From Protula sp. h YS-2021 (lineage: Eukaryota > Annelida > Polychaeta > Sabellida > Serpulidae), in the NCBI GenBank assembly GCA_949752745.1, contig OX457028.1:26355458-26419457 (forward strand): 64,000 nt of DNA, given 5' to 3'. A model generated the notes under the pieces. It ran no database searches. It was not told the DNA's origin and saw only the letters and a program-made list of their open reading frames with translations. The translations under genes were made by a program, and so were the position numbers. Shown here piece after piece: positions 24,533-33,700 of the stretch. Numbering within the stretch: position 1 is the stretch's first letter; every line of letters begins with the position of its first letter.

Positions 24533-25665
24533 CAGCCGACTATGTCGGGCTGTTCTTATCCTATCAATAGAGGGGTATCCGTCGTCTGTATGTACGTATG
24601 TACGTGTGTAAACTTTTACTTAAAATGTTTTTTCTCCTTCAGTTTTGATTAGATTCCTCTCAAATTTTACACGAATGTTCTCTAGGTAGGCCTCTCTTTA
24701 AAAATTATTTTTTTGGCGATCCGCCAAAAATTGGCCAAATGAGGGACATTTGAAAGTTTTCGGTTGCCAATTTTCAAAATGCTTCTTCTTCCACAATTTT
24801 GATCAGATTTTTTTCATATTTTGCACAAATATTCCCTGGGAAGGCCTCTTTTCAAAAATTACTCATTTTGGCGATCCGCCAAAAATTGGCCAAATGGGGG
24901 ACATTTTTTAATTTTTTGGTATCTAATTTTATAATTGCTCCTTCTCCCACAATTTTGATCTGATTCTTTTCCAATTTTGGATATTTGTTCTCTAGTTAGA
25001 CCTCTCTTGAAAAATTACTGTTTTTGGCGATCCGCCAAAAATTCGTCAAATAGGGGACATTTGTAATTTCGTGGTTGCCAATTTTCAAAATGCTTCTTCT
25101 CCCACAATTTTGATCAAATTTTCTTCAAATTTTGCACGAATATTCCCTAGGTAGGCCTCTTTTGAAAAATTACTCATTTTGGCGATCTGCTAAAAATTGG
25201 CCAAATGTGGGACATTTTTAATTTTTTGGTATCTAATTTTGAAAATGATTCTTCTCCCACAATTTTGATCGGATTCCTTTCCAATATTGTACGATTGTTC
25301 TCTAGCTAGGCCTGTCGTGAAAATTTACTCTTTTTGGCGATCCGCCAAAAATTGGCCAAATAGGGGACATTTGTGATTTTATGGTCACCAATTTTCAAAA
25401 TGCTTTTTTTTTTTTCACACGATTTCGATCAGATTTTCTTCAAATTTTGTGCGATTTTTCTCCAGGTATTTCTCTTTTGAAAAATTCCTCATTTTGGCGA
25501 TCCGGTAAAACTTGGCGATATGAGGGGTATTTTTTAATTTATTGGCGTTTAATTTGGAAAACGCTTCTTCTCCGACAATTTTTATTGAATTCCTTTCCAA
25601 TTTTGTACGATTCTTCTCCAGTTAGGCCCCCCCATGAAAAATTAATTTTTTAGGCGATCCGCCAA
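24533..25665 (+). repeat. Hairpin-headed array with a palindrome in each unit
   Basis: The head hairpin CAGCCGAC-TAT-GTCGGGCTG (24533-24552) is followed by GGTATCCGTCGTCTGTATG. Seven ~155-bp units follow. Each carries TTTTTGGCGATCCGCCAAAA or a close variant, near 24711, 24866, 25021, 25177, 25331, 25489 and 25646, a near-perfect inverted repeat. The rest of the unit reads GGCCAAATGGGGGACATTT, TGCCAATTTTCAAAATGCTT, TTTTGATCAGATT, CAAATTTTGCACGAATNTTC and TAGGCCTCT. Confidence 0.82.
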
Positions 25666-26012
25666 AACTTGAATAAACATGCGCATTGGTCCGAAATACG
25701 GACCTCGCATTGACGCAAGTTTGGTAAACATGCGCACTGGTACGAAATCGAACCGAGCATCGGCGCAAGTTAAATAAATGTACGCACTGGTCCAAAATTG
25801 AAACCGCGCGTCAATGCAAGTTAAATAAACATGCGTAGTGGTCCGAAATGCGAACCGCTTATCAACGCAAATTAAATAAAACATGCGTAGTGGTCCGAAA
25901 TAATAACCGCGTATCAACGCAAGTTAAATAAATTTGCGCAGTTGTCCGAAATGCGAACCGCGTATCAGCGCAAGTTAAATAAACATGCGCACTGGTCGGA
26001 AATGCAAACCCA
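25666..26012 (-). repeat. ~54-bp minisatellite
   Basis: About 6.5 units of 53-55 bp follow the scheme AAATAAACATGCGCACTGGT, CCGAAATGCGAACCGC, GTATCAACGCAAGTT. Because 54 is divisible by three, the minus strand keeps overlapping open frames (25642-25917 and 25862-26173) that read as an 18-residue repeat around VYLTC-D-RF. One irregular unit shifts the frame, which argues against coding. Confidence 0.85.
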
Positions 26013-26339
26013 GCAAAATAATACATACCAAAACTTAAGTAGTGATGTTTTAGACGCGGCGTTTTCTTCTTTTCAAAAGGCACATGTGTTTGGTCGTTTT
26101 GATCGTTTCTGCTGCTTGAACTAATTGTGTATGTCCGAAAGTACATGTCAACAGTACACATGTGTAGATACAATTTCGATACGTTGTTCGAAGTTATTTT
26201 TCTGGGAAAAAATGTTTGTATGTATTTATCGGTCTATGTTCGGGTCCGTTGCTAAATTAATTATTTAGCTAGCTCATTGCCATCTCGTCCTTTGAAGCCC
26301 AATTTTTCAGGGAAATTGCCTTTTTCAAGCACGCCGGAT

Positions 26340-27780
26340 TTGGTTTTATCGCTTTTTGTTAGCTGGGGCTTTGTCCTTGGACAAACTTGTACAATGTGAC
26401 TACCACTTTCAGCAACCAGACAAGCTTATTCATAGATTCACTAGGTCTCGGCTGGTCACAATGTCCCTGGACATTCTTGTTTTGGTGAGTGGTCAAAAAC
26501 TGATGCAGATTTTGGCGAAAAACAAAAAAAATACAGGAAAAACTTTACTAACTGCTGGAAAATAGTCGTACTGTGTTGACATTTAAAATGAAGGTAGCCG
26601 GAGGTACTACCTGCCTGGCTATTACTTTTTGGGTGATTGGCCAAACATTGGCTAAGCTTGTTGCGCAAAGCAAAAAAATATTAGCGAAAATATTGCCCTA
26701 AAAACCTTTTTTTCGTAAAATCTTGACCATTTCAAGGAAAGTAACGTTACTGCCTTGAAATTTTAAATAATGGCAGTAATCAATATTACCTAACTGGCTA
26801 TGAATTTTTAGTGGTTGGCAAAAAGCGGCGATTTTTTGGCAAAAAACCAAAGAAATTTCAGTAAAATCTTGGAGAACTCCAGGAAAATAGTCTCCTTGCT
26901 TTGTGATTTTAAATAGCAGTACCATGCATTACTACCTAAGTGGTTGTTACCTTTTTAGGAATTTGCCGAAACTTAATTGTAAACGTAATTGTTTATTTAT
27001 TTTTTTTTTTGAAAATTGTTAAACCTTAACTAACTCCTAGAAAATAGTATTAATTTCTTGAAATTGTAACTGACGGTAGCAAGCCTTAATATCTACTGTT
27101 ACGTTTTTGGTGATTGGCTAAAAAATTCCCAAAAATTTTTGGCGAAAAACCCAAAAAAAAAAAAAACCCATAAAATCTTGACGAGCTCCATAAAAATAGT
27201 CTGACTGTCTTTAGATTTCAAGTAAAGGCAGCAAGCCTGACTGTTTAGCTGGCTATGCGCCCAAAATTGGCGAATAGTTTGGCGAAAAACTGAGAAGATT
27301 CCAGTAAAATCTGATCTCCAGGAAAATAGTCTTACTCTTTTGAAATTTCATGGAAAGGTAGCAGGCAATATTACTGGCTTACTTGCTATTACTTTTTTTT
27401 GGTGATTGGCCAAAAAATCGTCGAAAATTTTGGCGCACAACAAAAAAACCTCAGTAAATTCTTTACGAACTCCGGGAAAATAGCCTCATTGCATTGTAAT
27501 TTTAAGTAAAAGTAGCGTAAACTACTAGGCTATTGCTGTCTTCCAATTTTAGATAAAGATAGCCATCAATGGTACTTACCTGGCCATTACTTTTTTCGTA
27601 ATTTGGAAAAATTGGCGCAAATATTGACGAAAAATGAAACTCATACCACAGGAATGGCGTTGCTGTCAAAGACTAAGCTACTAAACCAATTCTTACTAAA
27701 ATCGTTACTCGCGCTAGGAATATAATGTTACCTTCTTAAAATTTTGAACTATGGGAGAGGAAATTAATACTTATGTGGTT
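26340..27780 (+). repeat. Tandem array, type A, third block
   Basis: Units with CTTACTGTCTTGAAATTTT-like words, GGTAGC(A/C)GG, CTGGCTATTAC, TGATTGGCCAAA and CAGTAAAATCTT recur through the block. It opens with GCTGGGGCTTTGTCCTTGGA, a hairpin with a TTGG loop like the heads elsewhere; the same word recurs near 28560 (GGGGCATGTCCTTGGACATG). Confidence 0.68.
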
Positions 27781-27784
27781 TTAT

Positions 27785-28250
27785 AACCCAGCCGACTTTG
27801 TCGGACTGGGTTAGTCGTATCCCTATAGGGGGCTTGAATGTATGGGCGTATGTTAAACTTTTTCTTTAAAATGCTATTCCTCATACAGTTTTACTTCAAT
27901 CGTTTTGATATTATGCAGGAATGTTCCCTGGGTGGTCCCCCCCCCCCCCCCCCCGGCTATTACTTTTTTTGACGAGTGACAAAAAACGGACAAAGTGGCG
28001 GCACTTTTTGTGCCCGTTTTGACCCAGTTTTAAAATGCTACTCCTCCTACAGTTTTACTCCAATCGTTTAGATGTTACGAAGGGATGTTCCCCAGGGGTT
28101 CGCCTACCAGGCTATTATTTTTTTTCGCGGTTCGCCAAAAACTGCCGAAATGGCGGAACTTTGAAGTTTGGCAAAAGCTGGAATAAATGGTAGTAAATAA
28201 CTGAATTGTCAAACTATTCATTTCTCTCAGTCTTTTTCAAATAGTTATAA
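27785..28250 (+). repeat. Hairpin-headed array, short version
   Basis: The hairpin AACCCAGCCGA-CTTTG-TCGGACTGGGTT (27785-27812) is followed by CGTATCCCTATAGGGGG. Two to three ~155-bp units then carry AAATGCTA(T/C)TCCTC, ACAGTTTTACT(T/C)CAATCGTTT, and GGGATGTTCCC(C/T)(A/G)GG. A C run lies at ~27938-27954. Confidence 0.7.
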
Positions 28251-29711
28251 AATTTTAATCAGAAGTTTCTTAGGTACTTCTCCACCTGGTCTTTGCTTTT
28301 TTCGCAAATGACAAAAAAAAATGCCGGAATGGGGGAATTTTAATAATTTTTTTCTAAAATTGTGTAAATGTCGGTAAATACATGAATCTTCAAAACCCAA
28401 CCTCTCCAACATCCCTTTTCGGGCAGCTTCCAACCGGGGAAACACGTTTCTGTGTATTAAAATTATGAAAAAGTTACGTTCAGAAACAAAGTACTCCATT
28501 GTTTGGCCTAACAGTATTCGTTTCAGAGTTTTTCTCTCTTTCCTTATTCGGTAACTCGGCTGGGGCATGTCCTTGGACATGCTTGTTTTATCGCCTCTTG
28601 AAATACGTACATCTATTATTATTGCCGTTGACAGCTGTTCTTGTTTATTCAAGAAAAACGCATACAAACTATTTCTGAGGCTTTTTTAGGACACTTTTTA
28701 TCTTTATATTTTTTATTTTCAACATTTTTGGCGTACTTTTTTTGTACTTTTTTTCTAAAGCGTTCTTTTTTTTGTACTTTTTTTTGCCATCAAGCGTTCT
28801 TTTTTTTTAGCAGTTTGCGTACTTTTTTTTTAAAACAACCTCCGGCAAGCCTGATCCTGCCTCACTTAAGCTCTAGTTACAAAATAATTGAGCTCAGATA
28901 TGTCTGCTCTAGTCCACAAAGGTTTCAAAGATCACGCCTTACAAAGAAAGGAGTTGTGAAAAATTCCAAGATTTTCCATGGAAATTCCTGAAACTTTTTG
29001 AGTTCTCACCTTGCTACCGGAGAACTTCCGAGAATTTCACTACTGACCAACGCCCGAGAATTTTTAGGGAGACCCCCCTCCTACCAAAGAATTGTCTTAC
29101 ATTTTTTAATCGTCTCTTTCAGCTTCACTGATTATGTAGATATTTAGTCTAAATCCCTTTAAAAATATCTTTTTTCCGAGTTGGAAGGAAATGAGCTTCA
29201 GGTATTTCGAACAAGAGGGACTCCTTTGCGTGAACATGGCACCAGGGGAATGCATTAATACGTTGGGGTGGCACTTCTTTTAAATAAAGACAAGCAGAAA
29301 TTATCAAATGATTTATTAACCTTCTGTATAGTTAATAACACAGCGTTCAGGATAAATGCTTCGAATTATGCGCAAAATTACAGTGGTACTTTTCTATTCT
29401 ATTAGAGAGTAAAACAATCTATTATAGCAGCGATTTACCACATCACAGACACTCAAGTGATGAATCGATTTTTGCATCGCAAAAAAATACTAACTTATTC
29501 GTCTTGATTCACTTGTTTCACTGGTGCCCTACAATTGGTGCATAGATGTGCCAAATTTAACATAAACAACTAAATACACAATCGATTAATCAATTGGTTA
29601 ATTGCCCAACATTAATACACACAAAGAAAGAACAATTAAGATAAAATACCAAGGAAGTTAGTTTCCTTAAATTTCCATACCAACGCTCGTAACAAGATAC
29701 ACTGTGAAAAC
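28251..29711. other. Degraded repeats and AT-rich sequence, no gene recognised
   Basis: Up to about 28860 this is degraded array and GTACTTTTTT-type simple sequence. From 28860 to 29050 a relic of the 22830 repeat appears. The rest, to 29711, has no open frame or motif I can assign. Confidence 0.45.
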
Positions 29712-30089
29712 TAGGGTTCGTAATTTGGTCAACAAAATTCGTTTGTTGACCGAAACCACCAATGAAACTTCCATATAATGACTGGAATCTCCGGATTCCA
29801 TTTTCTTTCACGGAAACACCAGTGCAAGTAACGGAAAGGTCACCTGTCAATGGTCACTCTCATTGATTGAAGTCTTAATTGAAACCATCTAATTGCAATT
29901 ACTTTGAATTGCATTTTACATTTAAATGGTTCAAACAGCGCAGTTTCGGCGGGTCTCATCTCGACAGGGTTCTGTTCGAGGGGATGGGGGTTTCATTTGT
30001 TCCTCATCCTGATTCGGCCAGTCTGTATAAAGCGCGAAATAGGTTGCTGGGCGACAAAAAAGGCGCTTGATCACAACACTGGGAACCCT
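29712..30089. mobile_element. hAT-like MITE
   Basis: A 378-bp segment begins TAGGGTTC and ends GAACCCTA. Flanks are GTGAAAAC (29704-29711) and GTTGAAAC (30090-30097), an imperfect 8-bp duplication (6 of 8). Eight-base target duplications and TAGGG-type ends fit the hAT superfamily. Inside there is a sub-repeat TTGGTCAACAAA/TTTGTTGACC but no transposase frame. Confidence 0.55.
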
Positions 30090-30336
30090 AGTTGAAACAG
30101 ATACTATCGGAACAAAAAACATCAACACCGGAAGCTTTCGACTAGATTTTCTTCATTATGATTATTCATATCCACGCCACAAAGCACCATACCAATCACT
30201 ACAGTAAGAAGTTTCCTCTGTCCTGTTTATATAATCGTTAACGCCCAAGCCAAAATACTCGGCACATTTAAGATTTTAGCTGTTCAGGCAACTATCAGTC
30301 ATAAAACAAACATATCAGTCAGCGTGTTACGTCACT

Positions 30337-30342
30337 TTTATT
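30337..30342 (-). terminator. Candidate polyadenylation signal of the rhodanese-like gene
   Basis: AATAAA on the minus strand, about 340 bp beyond the stop codon of the sulfurtransferase-like gene. It is the nearest canonical hexamer I noticed. Assignment is by position only. Confidence 0.35.
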
Positions 30343-30680
30343 ATAAAATATGACGGCAGATTTTACAAAATCCCAAGCACATGATCTTGCACTTGAAACA
30401 ATCTACATTCAATATACATTCTATCACCATCAATATTGCCGTTAAACTAAAAGGCTTCTTTCCCGTTTTGTTGTCACTGCTTATAATACATAACAAAATA
30501 TCGAGGTGAGGCTGGAAATTATAACGACAGGAAAGCACTAAATTGAAAAAAAAAACTAAGATTTGGACAGTTTCTATTTAACATCTGTCAATTAATTTCT
30601 TTGGTTCAATACAGTCACAAAACAATCATAAAGCTAATTGATTTCTAATCATGGACACCAACTCGTTCGTAGTCAGAGAT

Positions 30681-30764
30681 TTAAGCTCCACCTGCAGGGG
30701 GTTTTGAGTCGCCTGTTTCAATGTCTTCCTTAGCGCCACGTTGCCCAAATTCTGTCCATGATCC
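30681..30764 (-). CDS. Sulfurtransferase-like gene, exon 8 (stop)
   Basis: Encodes residues 284-310 and TAA. Acceptor TTCTTGGCAG|G. GSWTEFGQRGAKEDIETG matches the YDGSWxEW end of the family, then a short PPAGGA tail. Confidence 0.87.
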   Translation of the reverse strand, partial: GSWTEFGQRGAKEDIETGDSKPPAGGA

Positions 30765-33700
30765 CTGCCAAGAATATTTCAACACATGATCAATGATAAA
30801 CATTTCTTATCGACTATTCAAATTTAATGAAAATTCATAGAGTAACAGAGCATATTCCAAAGAAAAAAATCCGTGTTGAAAAATAGTTCCAACAAGTAAA
30901 ATCAGATTCGTAAACAGACAATAGGTCAAGTGACACAACCTGGTTATTCCTATTAAGACAGGGAGCAAATAATGATGTGAGTTAATGCAGCAACAAACAC
31001 AGCAACAGAAATAGATGTTAATGTGCCTTACGAAAAGCCTTACTACGTATACGTTGAAGTGGTCGGGGGAGGCCCCGCACTGGCTCGCCGCTAGCGGTAT
31101 CATGCAAGCTGTGAGAGCATTGTAGCACGTTCCCAGCGTAGGCTTGTGAATGTCCACCCCAGCATCACGGAACACTACAAACGTAGCACAGCAACACGTC
31201 AGATATACAGCTTTTTTTCTCTCTCTTTTTGTCTCAGTTTGTGCATGAAGTTAAACTGAAGCACAAGCTATTTCAAGCTTTACTTTGTTGTTTTATGAAG
31301 CAGTTTATTTAGTGATCATCTGTTACGCATAAATAAACAACTATACAGAGGTTTCAGTTACAGCTCCTCATGATATGCAGAATCTAAAGTTGTCGGCTGA
31401 TAACTAAAAAAGAAAGCACATTATCATACATTTTTGCAGCTCTTCTTCGGGCTTGAAGCAAGCGGTTTCCGGATCTCGCAAAGTCTCGTAGAAAATGTTT
31501 TTTGCCCGAAGATGGTGACCTCCGTGCATGGTTCCTACAGCTGGGGGTGTCACTCCGGCAGCTTCCAGAGCCCCCTTAGTCGCTAAAAAGATAAAAAATG
31601 TTATGAGACGAGCAGGATGCGACATTCCATCAGAAGATTTTCTTCAGTTGACAATCGAGACATTTGAACAGATTTTTTTTTCTTTCAAAAACGATTAAAA
31701 CACTTAATGGTCGATAATTTGGTATTCCATTAGAGGTCATCTACCCCACTGTACCCCCGCCCCCTCCTCACCGCTAACTATTAAAACAGCCTGAAAACGA
31801 ACCCGAGATCTCGGGGATTAACAGAACAAGGATGTAACCAGTCTCTAAACAACTGTCACCCCAAAATTTGTTTGACTAGTAAGGTGCACGTGTATGTCGT
31901 ACGGGGTGAAGGTTCCTCATTCTCGCCACGGAAGAAGTCGGGCGCCCGGGTGTCAACAATCTGCTTCTCGCCCGACCTTGCCGTCTGCGTCATGGCCTCA
32001 AACTCCTCGAAGCGCGGGCTCTGCTTCCCGCTACATCTCCCAGGCTATGGCAGATACAACGGAACATCGTATTGGGTAACATACTATATTCTGATCCCAC
32101 CAGAGCGACGGCCAATAACAAACATCATTCGATGACATACACATAAGTATTAATAAAAACGTGAAATTCCCACTTAACTTTTTTTTATTCCAAAATTACT
32201 CACAAATCTGTTGATCAGCTCACGAGGCACGATTTGAACACTAGAGGTCAAAGAAAAGACTCTGCTTGTTCACGATTTTCGTTTACTGATTGATTGATTT
32301 ATTATTATTATTTTTTTTTTTGGCGTGTAGTCGCATACCGCCAGACACTGCATCGTCCAAAATCTTTCGTTATTTGAAAGAAGTCTTTTTCTGTATCGTT
32401 ATCCTCAGTCAAATATCCACACATTTACCTCTACTGGTGGGGCTTCCCCAGATTCTGTTTCATAGCCCAAATACTTCCAGTTGGTAAAACCACCATTAAG
32501 TACTGATACTCGCTGCAAGCCTATGTGCTGTGAAGGAATAGTCAAAACATTACAACTAAAATATGAGACACTGCTAGTTATAACATTATAGCACGATGGG
32601 CTTTTGTTGTACTTATTTAAAGGCTGAAAAATGTAAACGACTTTATCTATTTGAAACCGTCAGCGACTATTTTGTCCTTTCCATGTCTTCTTTTGGAAAA
32701 TGGACGGTGGGCACTTGCCTCTTTGCTAAACATTGTTCTCGAAGCTTCGCCGCTGAGGGCGTAAAATAACCGGAACAATAATTTCCGACACAGTATTTAG
32801 CGGAATCATGGATTTCGGAAACGTTCGTTTCACAGTTACGCTCCAGATACCCTCTTTTTGATACAAAATGATTTGAATGCGCCCCTACCTTGCACTGCAG
32901 ATACATTCTAGCTGAGAACATGATTGGTCCTTTGTCGTACAGCACCACGTGATCGCCGTCACTAATGCCGACGGTCTCCAACTGCTTCTCGAATAACTGC
33001 ACTCAAAATATAGACCAGAAAGAGAGCTAAATCACACTAAACTACAATTCTAGCAGCAATTTCCACACATTCATTTTCTTTCGTTATTTCTTTTCTTACA
33101 TTTACTTTGATTAAATGGGTTACATCTATGGTGACTGATGATATGGGGTATTACACCAGTTCTGCATTTGCTACCGCTAAATCTCTGGAACAATTCATGT
33201 TTATCTTGGTCAGATCTACACAACTGCTATAAATTTTACGCTTTCATACCATTAATATTCTGACTCTATTATGATCAATTTCATCACCATAAAACTAATA
33301 CTGAGTTTACCCTCAAGTCTGGTAAAGGGCGTGATATAAATGGCGTTGACTTCACACTTTCCCACATATCAAAAAACCTGGCTTTTGGTATATGCTCTCT
33401 GATAATAAAACAATTTAAACTAGAGCGGTCAGTGCACACAAAACATCGGTGTATCGGGATATATCATACACTTTTAATTGAGACCTATTTAACTTCTTGT
33501 GTTTTTTTTTTTTGTAAACAAAAACAGATCTCTCCCCTACCAAATCCATGGTTTTGCAATACCCTTTTCCCATTTTTCCTGTTTCAGAAATAAAAGAATT
33601 TTTTCCTCATCTACCAATGTAGTCACAATCCACTGTGATAAATGCAGAAAACACAGCATTGTTCGCAAGAATGACCATCAGAATAGTTCGGAACTTATTG

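Larger units (their letters stand above)
23786..28853. mobile_element. Candidate 5.07-kb terminal-inverted-repeat element
   Basis: CAGGCTTGCCGGA (23786-23798) and its exact reverse complement TCCGGCAAGCCTG (28841-28853) enclose the region. The hexamer ATCCTG lies immediately outside both ends (23780-23785 and 28854-28859) and could be a target duplication. Just inside both ends lie runs of GTACTTTTTT/GTTCTTTTTT words. The interior is tandem array (types A and B) without a transposase, so if this is a transposon it is non-autonomous. A 13-bp repeat plus 6-bp duplication is modest evidence. Confidence 0.5.

Noticed and set aside
25642..26173. Repetitive protein or CRISPR-like array in the 54-bp repeat
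   Set aside because: There are no repeat/spacer alternations and no cas genes, the genome is eukaryotic, and an irregular unit breaks the frame.
32010..32035. Alternative acceptor (GATGTAG) for sulfurtransferase exon 5
   Set aside because: It would put exon 5 out of phase with exon 4; the acceptor at 32045 keeps the frame.
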